Below, piece after piece: positions 28,301-39,400 of a stretch of 64,000 nucleotides of DNA (its first letter is position 1; each line of letters begins with the position of its first letter). Below the pieces are notes generated by a model. It ran no database searches. It was given only the letters and a program-made list of their open reading frames with translations, and was not told the origin of the DNA. The DNA comes from JBKQVT01 sp963727245. GTDB taxonomy: Bacteria; Planctomycetota; Planctomycetia; Pirellulales; Thermoguttaceae. The stretch is from contig CAVSFO010000018.1 of NCBI GenBank assembly GCA_963727245.1, positions 62,001-126,000 on the forward strand. The letters run 5' to 3'. The position numbers and the translations under genes are program-made.

Positions 28301-29434
28301 CTATGAGGTCGCCAACCATTTCTATGCGGCCGGCGGCGGTATGCGGCCAAGGGGGTCGAGTATTGCCTGGAAGCGGCCCGCGCCTCGGCGGCCAGTTATG
28401 ATTTTCGACGCGCCAGGAATTACCTGGAGATGGCCGAGGAGTGCGCGGCATCGTCGGCCGCCGGCCCCTTGGTCGAATTGGAGAAGCAGCTCATCCGCTG
28501 CCAGGAAGCCCAGGTGGCGTCCCAAGGCGCGGAGCGCGCCCGGGCGGCGACCGAGGGATTAGCGTATTTGAAAGAGCATCCTGACGCTCCGGCGCGACTG
28601 GTCCTGGCGGTGGCCCAGTTGTGTTACGACGTGGCGCACCGCAGCCGCGACCCGCGATGGTACGAAGACGCGACACGGCTTTGCCGGCAGATCGCCGCCC
28701 ATCCGGCCTCGCCCCAGGAGGAGGCCCAGGCCCGGCACGTCATGGCGGTCAGCCAGCCGCCGGAGCGGCGCGCCGAGCGCATCGCCGAGCTGCGCACGGC
28801 CTACGGACTTCTGGAGAACGCGACGGCGGAAGACCGCGAGGGTTCGCGCTGGTTCGCCCAGATCGTGACTTCCTTGGCAAAAGAACTCGGCAAGGGGTCG
28901 GCGGAGGAGCGGAGCGAGGCGAAGCGGCTCTTCCAGTGCCGGCTGCAATTGGATTCCCAGCGGAACTTTAACGATCCGCGTGGCACGGCCATGGCGCTGG
29001 CCGGCCTGGGCCGCCTGGAATGGTACACGGAGGCGAAGAACGTCGGCGCCGCCGAGACGTACTTCGAGCAGAACCTGGAAATCTCCGAAGCCATCGGCGA
29101 CATTATCGCTCAGGTCAAGATGCACAGCCTGCTGGGGGCTTGCGCGTTGGAAAAGGGCGCACTCCCGCAGGCGCTGGCCCATTATCAGCGTTCCTGGGAA
29201 TTGGCCGGCGACCCGATCGACCGCTGTTTCGCTGCCATTGGTTTGCTCCACTGCTACCAGCGACAGAATCGCCCCGATCAGGTCGAGGATATGGCGCAAC
29301 GGCTCCTGGGCTTGCTTGATCGCGAGAAAATCCCCGCCGACTGCCGGGACCAATTACAGGCGGCGCTCGAAGCCTGCCCCGTCGAGTCCAGGGGGACGGC
29401 GTTAAGACGCCTGGGGGAGCTTGCGCAGCGTTGA
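25363..29434 (+). CDS. Membrane-anchored STAND/AAA ATPase with TPR tail, two frameshifts
   Basis: ATG 25363 overlaps the previous stop (ATGA). The first 560 residues contain a signal-like helix (YLAIVVLLHLSLGGLAGQAA), an extracytoplasmic coiled region and about seven or eight membrane segments (nt 26300-26940). After a frame change near 27044 an ATPase domain appears: Walker A GARGAGKT near 27147 and Walker B PVLLILDDVQWLDEAS near 27511, the AAA_16/STAND style. After a second change near 28338 the frame continues EYCLEAARASAASYDFRRAR and TPR-like helices to 29434. Both breaks look like a single lost base in GGC repeats. An alternative is two overlapping genes (25363-27102 and a separate ATPase); continuity of sequence favours one protein of about 1357 residues. 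Confidence 0.75.
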
Positions 29435-29788
29435 GCCGGCTCTTGCGCGGTGGGCTGGTGCTTCCGGCGCCTCAGGGGCCAGCGGGAAGGAATCACGTAA
29501 CTCCTCACGCCCCCGTCCTGGCGCCCTTAACACGTCACCCTGCGAACGGTTACGTAAGGCGGAGAAGATGGCAAATATCTGCCGTTCCTGCCTCTTATGA
29601 GGCAGCGGCCTGCCGAAGCTCCGAGCGCGCCGGCCAATTCCATGTGCCCTTTTCGCTCGCACGGCCGATACAGTCGATAGCACCGCACTTTACGAACCGC
29701 TTTGCCCGCGAGGCGTTTCCCCGTGCTTCCGAACGACCGCTATAAAGGGATCGCTCCCGTCCCGGCTCCGCGAAGGCATAGCTGGGCC
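29435..29788. other. Intergenic region
   Basis: No gene or repeat is seen. A TATAAA string at about 29741 could be a -10 element for the lipoprotein, but no matching -35 is present. Confidence 0.4.
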
Positions 29789-30907
29789 ATGTTGACTGGC
29801 CGCTGCTTGATCCTTGGGTGCATCTTGTGGGCGGCTGCTGGATGTGCGGATGTCCAGTTGCGGAAGAACAGCGTGAGCGAAGCCACGGCAGTCCACGACC
29901 TGCAACAGCAGCAGGTGTTGGATAACCTGGCCATGTTCGTCTATGACTATAACTCGATGCCCTATTTCTCCTATGCCAACCAAAGCGCGGCGCAGGTCAC
30001 CGATCAAGCCAATGCCGGCGCTTCGCTTGGTTGGAGCCGCGTGAATTTATTTGGCCTCGCAACCAATCCCAAAGTTCCCTTTCCACTTCTGTTCGGCCCT
30101 GCTGCCTTGTCCGGCGGTGGCCAGCGGTCGCAGTTGGAAGCGTTCACCGTCACGCCGGTCAACGATCCGCGCAAGCTGGAGCTGATGCGCTGCGCCTACC
30201 AGTTAGCGGTCCGAAGTTGCGGGCGCGGTGCCGTCTCGGCAACGTGTCCGGATTGCCAGACTCGCTTCAGGACCTTCTATACGGGCGATCCCAACGGCGA
30301 TATTCGTCAAGGAACCAACGGCACCGTCACCTCGGAATGCCTCAAGTCCGACTGCTGCTGGTTTCACATCGGCTGCAAGAAGTGCATACCCAAGCTTTGT
30401 TGCCGCATGGTCATGGGCGAGTATCGCGGCTGCTACGTGTGGGTAACCCCCGAGGGGCAAGATCAATTAACGAAACTTACCCTGGCCATCCTGGACTACG
30501 CGTTGCATGACCCGCCCATCATGCGCACCAAGGAAGTCGTCTATTACCTGGACGAATACGGCCTGCCGACCACGCAACAACGTTCCGTGGGCAAGGTGAC
30601 CGCTACGGTGGCCATCGACGAACGGCCTCAGAGCCTGATCAAGACCGGGCAGGCCGACGAGGCCCGCATCGAGCAGTTCCTCGACTACCGGCATAAGAAC
30701 GTCAAAGACCGCCTGGCGACGGCCACCAATTCCGAGGAGCGCAAATCGCTGCTGGACGAAGACCAGATGCTGGAAGGCAAGCTGGACTTCCTGCACGATC
30801 AACTGCGCACCGGCGGTCTGAGGGAACAGTATTATCCCCGCCCGCCCACGCCCGCCGGCGCCAATCTTCTGCAACTCCAGTTGGACCAGAGCACCCTGAC
30901 GCCCTAA
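29789..30907 (+). CDS. Lipoprotein of unknown function
   Basis: I start at ATG 29789 because it gives MLTGRCLILGCILWAAAGC, a compact lipoprotein signal with lipobox AAGC; the longer frame from 29702 adds a non-signal head. The mature protein of about 350 residues has a conserved-looking front (DNLAMFVYDYNSMPYFSYAN), an unusually Cys-rich middle (CPDCQTRF, CLKSDCCWFHIGCKKCIPKL, CC), and a helical acidic C-terminal part (DEARIEQFLDYRHKNVKDRL). Two CxxC pairs and clustered cysteines could hold a metal or disulfides after export. I do not recognise the family. Confidence 0.75.
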   Translation: MLTGRCLILGCILWAAAGCADVQLRKNSVSEATAVHDLQQQQVLDNLAMFVYDYNSMPYFSYANQSAAQVTDQANAGASLGWSRVNLFGLATNPKVPFPLLFGPAALSGGGQRSQLEAFTVTPVNDPRKLELMRCAYQLAVRSCGRGAVSATCPDCQTRFRTFYTGDPNGDIRQGTNGTVTSECLKSDCCWFHIGCKKCIPKLCCRMVMGEYRGCYVWVTPEGQDQLTKLTLAILDYALHDPPIMRTKEVVYYLDEYGLPTTQQRSVGKVTATVAIDERPQSLIKTGQADEARIEQFLDYRHKNVKDRLATATNSEERKSLLDEDQMLEGKLDFLHDQLRTGGLREQYYPRPPTPAGANLLQLQLDQSTLTP

Positions 30908-30953
30908 GCAACTCCGCAGCGCAGCAACCGGCGATCCGACTGCGCGTCCATCG

Positions 30954-32963
30954 TCATTCGGACGGCGATTGCTCCTCCGCAGGCTGACTGGAGCCCTTGG
31001 CTTGCCCGGCGGGAGAGGGCGGACTCTTTGCCTTCTTCTTCTCCGTAACAAGGTCGGCCATTTTGCGGTACTGCTCCAGAGCCTGCATCACGGCGGGACG
31101 GTCATCTTCGGACGCGAAGATCACGGCCAGTTTCTGATAGTACACGGCCCGATCGAAGTTGCACTGGCCGGCATAGACCGTGGCCAGGATATTCAGGCTG
31201 TCGGCGTCGGCATAATTGTTCTTGTCGCACGCGACCCGGGCGGACCGCTGGGCCTGTTGCAAGTTCTCGCTCTTGTTCAACGTCGTGCAACTGGCAGTCA
31301 ATTCCGCGTTGGCGATCGCCAGCGCCCGCGTGGCTTTCTCTTCGTCCCTGTCCACGAGTCTCTTGGCCGCCGCAGCATCGGTCCTGAGTTCCTGAAGTTT
31401 CTTCTCGACCATGGGCAAATCCGTCTGGTCCGGGCCGGTCGCACCGGTCTTCTTTTGCCCTTTGGCCGCCGAATCACCCCCCTTGAGCGCCGCGGTGATG
31501 CAATTTTTCGCCATGGCGTCTTCGGCACTTGCAATGTCCTTCCTCTCCGTGGCGATGAAAGCTTCCTCCCCCCTCACATCGACCAGGTGCATGAGCGCTT
31601 TTTCGAAATCCTTTCGCCCGTCCACCAAGGCACGATCGAGATTCTGCGGCGTCGACTTCCCGTCGGGAATCTTGAACCGCCGCCAGGATGGCCTCGCATT
31701 GCGCGAGGCGGTAGTAGCCCAGGCCGCGATCGCGATAGGCCTCCATCAGGTCGGGATTGAGTCCGATGGCTTTGTCGAAATGGCGGACGGCCTCATGAAG
31801 CGACTGAACTGCGGCGGTAAGACAGAGAGACACCGCATGGGCTCGATCCGTCATGGCGGGCCCGCCCTTCTGAATCCGCTTGATGAAGACGTCGAGCAAC
31901 TTCAAGTCAATGGGCGCGGTGGACAGGTCGAACGTCCTTTGCGGACTCGGCTTCCGCTGTGGGAGGCGCAGGCGAAGTTGCGCGGGCGTTCTTTGGGGAC
32001 TTCGGCGCCGGCGCCGCAGATGCCGGCGGCGCTCCGTCAGCGGCAATCAACGACAACGCCTCATCCTGGAGCGTCTTGGCTCGACTGAGATGAAGCTCAG
32101 CGTCGCCCAAGTGGCCTCTCCAGCAGTGGGGGCCGGTAGCTGCGCAAGCGGGATATGCAGAGGTGGCGCGCTGATGTGCGTCCTCGGCCTCCTTGAAGAG
32201 CCGGCGGTCCTCATCCGTCCCCCCGTCTTTAGCCGCGTTAACCCGCGCAATCTGCCTCTCGATTTCACCGGGGTGCTTGCCGCTCTTCGGCCACCTTGAG
32301 GCCAAACGCCTTGCGAAGAGCCTCCCCCGCCTCGAACAGCACTTGCGGCCGCCGCAGCCCCGCGGTGTCGGCAGTCTGCGCGAGATCCCGAAGCGCGTTT
32401 GCCGCCGCCGCGGCGTCTTCGGCGGACTTGGCCGTCGAACTCTGCGATCGCAGCAAGCGAACCGCAGCATCGAGCAAATTCGGCTCCCCTGCCACCGCCC
32501 CCGGCAGCGCCCTCCGCACCGCGTCGGCATCGCTTGGATCCAACCGCAGCTCCAGACAACGCAAATATTCTTCCTGGGCGGAGGTTGATTCCCTCTTCTC
32601 TTCCAGGCAGATGCCGATGAGCCAATGAAGCCAGGGCGCATCGCAAGTCTGCAGCAGGCCCAGATAGTATTTCTGCGCCTCGTCGACCTTCAGCACCTCA
32701 TCCTTGCTCACCCAACCGGAGATCGCGGGGACGTCGTAGCCGCCGTCATCGCTGATCCATAACCATTGTCCTTCGATGTGCTGTACGGCGGCCGGCCACG
32801 GGATCTGGTAGACGTTGCCGGTGACTTGCCCGCCGACTCGCAACAGCAATCGATCCGACTTGGGCATAATCTGGCAGTTTTGCCAGGGGTCTGCGGCGCA
32901 GGCCGCGGCAGACCACAAGCCCAACGCCCCCCACAAGATAAGGCCGAAGGTCGTTCGCATCAT
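30954..32963 (-). CDS. Secreted TPR protein with N-terminal SH3-like part, three frameshifts
   Basis: The start MMRTTFGLILWGALGLWSAA (ATG 32963 or 32960, AGGAG upstream) gives a signal peptide. A small beta domain (RLLLRVGGQVTGNVYQIPWP, WLWISDDGGYDVPAISGWVS) is followed by helical repeats. Reading requires three frame changes, each explained by one extra base: near 32283 (after KVAEER, continuing KHPGEIERQIARVNAAKDGG), near 31932 (after SAKD, continuing FDLSTAPIDLKLLDVFIKRI) and near 31680 (after CEAILAA, continuing RFKIPDGKSTPQNLDRALVD). The middle holds a clear TPR (DKAIGLNPDLMEAYRDRGLG). The tail is Lys/Pro-rich. Alternatively it is a decaying gene, but all parts remain in register. Confidence 0.7.
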
Positions 32964-33630
32964 GATCGCTCCTCATGGTATTGAGTCGATGAAGGGAACG
33001 TGCACCCTCCTATAGTCTAGCTTTGATCGTATTCTAGGTCGTCGACATGTCAAAAATCAATTGTGCACAAGCGGAGCGGCATCGCCCTGGTTCAGTCCTG
33101 GGAAAACAAGGACACCCCCAAAGTGTCCCGACCGCCTTTTGGGCGACGGGCCGTACACCGGCTGCGTGGACGGTGAAGTCGCTGCCGTCTGCACTCCTCC
33201 ATCGCTTCCGACCAATGCGATTCGCCTGCCCGTGCGACCGCCGCCGTCGTTGTCCATAACCATATTATCGGCTTAGACTTGCGATCTTCCGCAGCGATCC
33301 ATGGACCTAGAAAGTGATGGTCGAGGCCACAGCTCGTTGCAAGGACCTGCACCCGACGGTCCCGGCAATCAATCCGGTTTGATTTCAGCGGCGAAACGAA
33401 AACATGTAAGCAACCGGACTATTTTCAAGCCGTTGACCGGGCCCCTGGCAAGTCTGAAATATACTTCCTATTGGGGGTAGTTAAGGGGTGCGGACAATCG
33501 GCCCGTGGCCGAACGAGGAACCGAAAACCTTCCGCCCTCCGCCTTTCCCTTCATCCTTGATCCTTCATCCTTCATCCTTCCGTTGCCGGTCTTGTTTTTG
33601 TCTGCCGGGGGACTATCTTGAGGGTAGTCT
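32964..33630. other. Intergenic region between divergent genes
   Basis: No credible gene is seen. Tandem CATCCTT-type repeats (TCATCCTTGATCCTTCATCC) lie at about 33550-33580 and resemble a string at about 9788-9814 near trmL. Promoters for both neighbours must lie here, but none is clear. Confidence 0.5.
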
Positions 33631-36429
33631 ATGAGCACAGACCTGCCCGAATCCGTGGACCTTCTCCGGCTGACGATCTTCGTGTCTTCGCCCGGCGACG
33701 TGGCCGAGGAACGGCTCATCGCCAAGCGAGTCCTCGACCGCCTGGCCGCCGAGTTCGCTCCCGACGCGAAGATCGAAACGATCCTCTGGGAACACGAGCC
33801 CTTGCTGGCCAGCGGCGATTTTCAAACGCAGATCACGCGGCCGGCAGAAACGGATATCGTCGTCTGCATTCTCTGGTCGCGGCTGGGCACGCGATTGCCG
33901 CAGCAATTGAAACGGCCAGACGGCTCGCCGTACAACTCCGGCACGGAGTTCGAGTTTGAAGACGCCCTGGAAGGGCGTAAGCAACACGGAGTGCCCGATC
34001 TGCTGGTGTACCGCAAGACAGCGGAGCCGCTGGTGAGCTTGAAAGACACCCAGGCGGCACGTCAGGCCCTCCAACAGAAAGAATTGCTGGATGAGTTTGT
34101 CGGGCGGTTTTTCCACGGCGCGGACGGCACGCTGATCGCCGCCTTCCAGCCGTTTGAAAACGCCGCCGATTTTGAAACCCGGCTGGAAGAGCATCTCCGC
34201 AAGTTGATCCAAGATCGCTTGCGGAAGCTCGGCATCAGCCTCGCCGGCCGCGAGCCCGTCCTGCGGCCGACGTGGACCGAGGGCAGTCCCTTCCGCGGGC
34301 TGCAAGTCTTCGAGTTCCAGCACCACGCCATTTTCTTCGGTCGCACCCGCGCGATCGGCGAAGTCCTGGAACGCCTGAAGCGGCAAGCGGCCGAGGGGCG
34401 AGCCTTTCTCCTCGTCCTGGGCGTCAGCGGTTGCGGCAAGTCCTCGCTGGTCCGGGCCGGCGTCTTGCCCGACCTCGTGGAGCCCGGGGTGGTCGAAGGG
34501 GTCGGCCTCTGGCGAAGGGCCGTCATGCGGCCGGGGGAACGCTCGGGCGATCTGTTCGATGGCCTGGCGGCTGCCTTGCGGCGGGACGAGGCCCTGCCCG
34601 AACTGGCCAGCGACGGCACCACGGTCGAGCAACTGGCGGGCATGTTGCGCGGCCAGCCCGAGGCGGCTCCGTACCTGATCAAAGGGGCCCTGGCCCAGGC
34701 CGCCAGCCACCTGGTAAAGGCCGACTCCTCGCCAGTTCAGCCCGCCGCCAGGCTGGTCCTGGTCCTCGACCAACTCGAAGAGCTGTTCACCGCCGACGAT
34801 CTCTCGCCGGACCACCGCACGGCCTTCTTCCGCGCGATTTCTGCCCTGGCCCAAAGCGGCCAGACGTGGGTCATCGCCACGCTGCGGAGCGACTTCTATC
34901 ACCGCTGCGCGGAGATTCCCGCGCTGGTGGACTTGAAGGCGGGCTCGGGGCAATACGACGTGCAGCCGCCGGAGGCCGCCGAGATTGCCCAACTGGTGCG
35001 GCGTCCGACGCTGGCGGCCGGCTTGCAGTTCGAGCCAGAGGATTTGCAGACCGGCCAGCGGCTGGACGATCTGCTGCGCGACGCCGCGGCCGCCAACCGC
35101 GACAGCCTGCCGCTGCTGGAATTCACGCTCGATGAGCTTTACCGGCTCCGCTCGGGAAATGTCCTGACGTTGCAGGCGTATCGCGACCTTGGCGGCATGG
35201 AAGGTGCGTTGGCGCGGCGGGCCGACGAGGTCTTTGCGGCGTTGCCCGCAGCCGCCCAGTCGGCGCTGCCCCATGTTTTTCGCCAACTCGTTACGATCGG
35301 GGGCGGCGGGGACGAGGAGAGCCCCACGCGCAAACAGGCCCCGCTGGCACTGTTCGACGTGCCGGAGGGCGGCGGAGCCGGGCTCCTTGAAGCGGGCTCC
35401 CGGACATCCCCCGCGCGGCAGTTGGTCGACGCCTTCGTTGCCGCCCGGCTGCTGACCGCCAAGCAGGCCCAGGATGGCACGCCGCTGGTCGAGATCAGTC
35501 ACGAGGCGCTGCTGAGCCGTTGGCAGCCGGTGGCGGCCTGGCTGCGAGATGACCGGGAGTTGCTGCGGATTCGCGGCCGCGTCGGCGCCGAAGCGGCGCG
35601 TTGGGTTCAGGAGGGGCGTCGGGCCGATCTCCTGCTCCAGGCCGGCAAGCCGCTGGAGGAGGGGCTGCAACTGCAATCGGCCGGCTTTCCCTTGGACACG
35701 GCCGAGGGGGAGTTCATTGCGGACTCGCTGGCGGCGGCGCGGCGGCGGACCCGCCTGCGCCGCGGCACGATCGCCGCCCTGTGCGTACTGACCCTTGTGG
35801 CCGTCGCCGGCGCCTTGACGGCCGGCGTCATGGCCAAACGCGCGAACGCAAATGCCAAGCGGGCGGACGAAAATGCCAGGGCCGCCACCGCTTACGCCAA
35901 GCGGGCTGATGAAAATGCCCGCAAGGCGGAAAGCGAGACCAAAGAGGCCGTGAAAGCAAAGGCGCGAGCCGACACGGAGTTGCTGCGAGCCCGCACGGCC
36001 GAATACATCGTCAAGATTGGCGTCGCACAACGCGAACTCGCTGACGGTGATGTCGCGCACGCAGAGGAGTTACTGGGGGCGTGTGCTTTGGATCTTCGCG
36101 GCTGGGAGCACCGCTACCTATGGACAAGCTTATGTAAGCGGAGAATGGTGCTCTTGGGACACACTGCTACGGTTAGGAGCGTGGCCTTCAGCCCGGACGG
36201 CCGGCGGATCGTCTCGGGCGGCGCCGACGATACGGTGAAGGTCTGGGACGCGGCGACGGGCCAGGAAACCCTCACCCTCAAGGGGCACTCATGGACCGTT
36301 ACGAGCGTGGCCTTCAGCCCGGACGGGCGGCGGATTGCCTCGGGCAGCTACGACGAGACGCTGAAGGTCTGGGACGCGGGGCCGGGCCAGGAAATCCCCA
36401 CGCTCAAGGAGGCGGGGCGGAGTCCGTGA
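33631..36429 (+). CDS. DUF4062-STAND NTPase-TM-WD40 protein with a truncated propeller
   Basis: The 932-residue protein starts MSTDLPESVDLLRLTIFVSS. Residues 12-110 are a DUF4062 domain (LTIFVSSPGDVAEERLIAKR, DIVVCILWSRLGTRLP). From about 225 comes an nSTAND1-type P-loop NTPase: FRGLQVFEFQHHAIFFGR, Walker A GVSGCGKSSLVRAG near 265 and Walker B LVLVLDQLEELF. A membrane segment lies near 711-735. A coiled Ala/Lys/Asp region then leads to only two WD40 blades (VRSVAFSPDGRRIVSGGADD) before an abrupt end at KEAGRSP. A working propeller needs seven blades, so the array is cut short, and the stop lies inside a convergent gene. DUF4062-STAND proteins are candidate defence sensors. Confidence 0.85.
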   Translation: MSTDLPESVDLLRLTIFVSSPGDVAEERLIAKRVLDRLAAEFAPDAKIETILWEHEPLLASGDFQTQITRPAETDIVVCILWSRLGTRLPQQLKRPDGSPYNSGTEFEFEDALEGRKQHGVPDLLVYRKTAEPLVSLKDTQAARQALQQKELLDEFVGRFFHGADGTLIAAFQPFENAADFETRLEEHLRKLIQDRLRKLGISLAGREPVLRPTWTEGSPFRGLQVFEFQHHAIFFGRTRAIGEVLERLKRQAAEGRAFLLVLGVSGCGKSSLVRAGVLPDLVEPGVVEGVGLWRRAVMRPGERSGDLFDGLAAALRRDEALPELASDGTTVEQLAGMLRGQPEAAPYLIKGALAQAASHLVKADSSPVQPAARLVLVLDQLEELFTADDLSPDHRTAFFRAISALAQSGQTWVIATLRSDFYHRCAEIPALVDLKAGSGQYDVQPPEAAEIAQLVRRPTLAAGLQFEPEDLQTGQRLDDLLRDAAAANRDSLPLLEFTLDELYRLRSGNVLTLQAYRDLGGMEGALARRADEVFAALPAAAQSALPHVFRQLVTIGGGGDEESPTRKQAPLALFDVPEGGGAGLLEAGSRTSPARQLVDAFVAARLLTAKQAQDGTPLVEISHEALLSRWQPVAAWLRDDRELLRIRGRVGAEAARWVQEGRRADLLLQAGKPLEEGLQLQSAGFPLDTAEGEFIADSLAAARRRTRLRRGTIAALCVLTLVAVAGALTAGVMAKRANANAKRADENARAATAYAKRADENARKAESETKEAVKAKARADTELLRARTAEYIVKIGVAQRELADGDVAHAEELLGACALDLRGWEHRYLWTSLCKRRMVLLGHTATVRSVAFSPDGRRIVSGGADDTVKVWDAATGQETLTLKGHSWTVTSVAFSPDGRRIASGSYDETLKVWDAGPGQEIPTLKEAGRSP

Positions 36430-39400
36430 CCGACGGGATCACCCTTGTAGCCGGCTTTTTCGCCGCGGCCTGGCCAGCGGGAGGAACCGGCCTGACCGGC
36501 ACGCGCTGGGGTGGCGCCGATCGCTGCCTGGGGCTGTTTTTGGGCGCCGCCTTTTGCACTCGACGGGGCATGTATGGTTTGCCCTGGCAATCGAAGTATT
36601 TCACTTCGAGAACTCTGCCGCCGGCGTCGTATTTCGTCACCGTGCGATGATATCCCAGTTTGGGGGCGATCATCGCTTGTCCCTGAAGGCCGAAGAAGGA
36701 CTCGCTGATCTCCCGTCCCCGGTCGTCGTAGGCGGCCTTCCAGACGCCGATGCCATTGATGTTCAGGCAGGGCCTGCCGTCGATGCCGAAGTAAGACTGG
36801 CTGGTCTGGTTCCCCCTCCCGTCGTAGGCGGCCTTCCAGCCGGCGATGCGACTGGCGTTCAGGCGCGGCTTGCCATCGGCGTCGAAGAAGAACGTGCTGG
36901 TGGCGTTTCCCCGCTCGTCATAGGTTGCCTTCCAGCCGGCGTTGCCATTGCTATTCAGACGCGGCTTGCCGTCGGCGTCGAAGAAGAACGTGCTGGTGGT
37001 GTTTCCCCGCTCGTCGTAGGTTGCCTTCCAGCCGCCGATGCCGTTGATGTTCAGGCGCGGCTTGCCATCGGCGCCGAGGAAGGTTCTGCTGGCCTCGTTT
37101 CCCCGCTCGTCGTAGGTGGACTTCCAGCCGGCAAACTTTTCCACGTTCAGGCAGGGTTTGCCGTTGCTGCCGAAGCAGGACACGCTGGTCCTGTTTCCCC
37201 GGGCGTCGTACACGGCCTTCCACTGCGCGTAGCCCTCTTTGCGCAGCCAGGGCTTGCCGTCCATGCTGATGTAGGAGTGGCTGGTCTGGTTTCCCCACTG
37301 GTCGTAGGTGGCCTGCCAGCCGGCATATCCATCCGTTTGTACGCAGGGCTTGCCCTTGATGTCGAAGTAGGACATGCCCGTGTTGTTTCCCCGCTCGTCG
37401 TAGGCGGATTTCCAGCCGGCAATCCCCGCCTGGGTCGTGCAGGGCTTGCCGTCGGCGCCGAAGTAGGAGCGGCATTGCTCGTTTCCCCGCTCGTCGTAAG
37501 TCATCGTCACTCCGGCGAATCCGTCCTTCAGCAGGCACAGCTTGCCGTCGGCGCCGAAGAAGGAGGCGCTGAGCTCGTTTCCCCGCTCGTCGTAGACGTA
37601 CTTCGCCGCGGCATAGCCGTCCTTCATCAGGCAGGGCTTGCCGTCGGCGCCGCAGTAGGACGTGCCCGTGTGGTTCCCCCGCTCATCGTAGCTGAACTTC
37701 ATGACGGCATAGCCGTCCTTGACCAGGCAGGGCTTGCCGTCGATCCCGAAGTGGGACCAGCTTGTCGGGTTCCCCCGCTCGTCGGAGGTCATCTTCATTT
37801 GGGCATCCCCGTCCTTGTGGAGGCGGGGCTTGCCATCGGTGCCGATGTAGGACTCGCTCGTCTTGTTGCCCCGTTGGTCGTAGGTCCACCTCATTTCGGC
37901 ATATCCGTCGATGTGCAGGCAGGGCTTGCCGTCGGTGCCGAAGAGGGTCACGCGAATCTGGTTTCCCCGCTCGTCGTAAATGGTCCGCGACTGGGCATAT
38001 CCGCTCTTCAACAGGCAGGGCTTGCCGTCGGCGCCGAAGAAGGAGCGGCTGGTCTCGTTTCCACGCTCGTCGAACGTGGCCTTCCAGCCGGCATTGCCGT
38101 CCTTGTGCAGGCAGAGCTTACCGTCGGTGCCAAGGTAGGAGTTGCTCGTCTGGTTTCCCCGCTCGTCGTAGGTCCGCCTCGCTTCGGCATAGCCGTCCTT
38201 GTGCAGGCAGAGCTTGCCGTCCGTGCCAAGGTAGGACGTGCTGGTCTGGTTTCCCCGTTCGTCGTAGGTCCGCCGCAGTTCGGCATACCCGTCCTTGTGC
38301 AGGCAGGGCTTGCCGTCGGCGCCGAAGAAGGACATGCTGGTCTGGTTTCCACGGTCGTCGTAGGTGATCCTCGCTTGGGCGTTTCCGTCCTTGTGCAGGC
38401 AGGGCTTGCCGTCCGTGCCGAGGTAGCAGGCGCCGGTTTGGTTTCCCCGCTCGTCGTAGGTCATCGTTATGGACGCGAAGCGGTTCTGGCAGAGGCAGGG
38501 GCGATGGTCGGCGCCGAAGTAGGACTCAGCCGTCCGATACCCGCGCCGGTCATACACGGCCTTCAGTTCGACATACCCGTTCTTGTACAGGCAGGGTTTG
38601 CCGTCGGCGCCGAAGTAGGACACGCCGGCCACGTTTCCGCGTTCGTCGTACTGGGTATTCCATCCGGCAACGCCCTCCTTGCTCGAGCAGGGTTTGCCGC
38701 GGGTGTCGAAGTAGGAGTGACTGGTTTCGTTGCCCCGCTGGTCGAAAGTGGCCGTCCATCCGGCATTCCCGTCCTTGTACGTGCAGGGCTTGCCGTCCGT
38801 GCCGAAGTAGGACTGGCTCGTCTGGTTTCCCCGGTTGTCGAACTGGTTATTCCATCCGGCGACCCCGCCCTTGCTCAGGCAGGGCTTGCCGTCGGTGCCA
38901 AAGTAGGACACGCTCACCTGGTTTCCCGGCTCGTCGTAGCTGGTCTTCCACTGGGCATACCCGTTCTTGAGCAGGCAGGGCTTGCCGTCGGCGCCGAAAT
39001 AGGACACGCTCGTCCGGTTTCCCCGCTCGTCGAACGTACGCCGCACTGCGGCATTTCCGTCCTTGTGCAGGCAGGGCTTGCCGTCGATGCCGAAGTAGGA
39101 CGTGCTCGTCTGGTTTCCTCGGTTGTCGAAAGTGTACCGCACGGTGGCATATCCGTCCTTGTACAGGCAGGGCTTGCCGTCGGCCGCGAAGAAAGAACTG
39201 CGTGTGCGGTTTCCCCGCTCGTCGAAAGTGCGATTCGCCGCCGAGTACCCGTCCCTGATCAGGCAGGGCTTGCCGTCGGCGCCGACGTAGGACATGCTCG
39301 TCTGGTTTCCCCGGCCGTCATAGACGGCCTTCTCTCCTGCATAGCCGTCCTTCGACAGGCGAGGTTTTTCATCGCTTCCGAAGTAGGTCTCCTCGACATA

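Noticed and set aside
32964..33400. Small frames such as 33092-33352 on the minus strand
   Set aside because: No ribosome site, no family features and poor coding bias.
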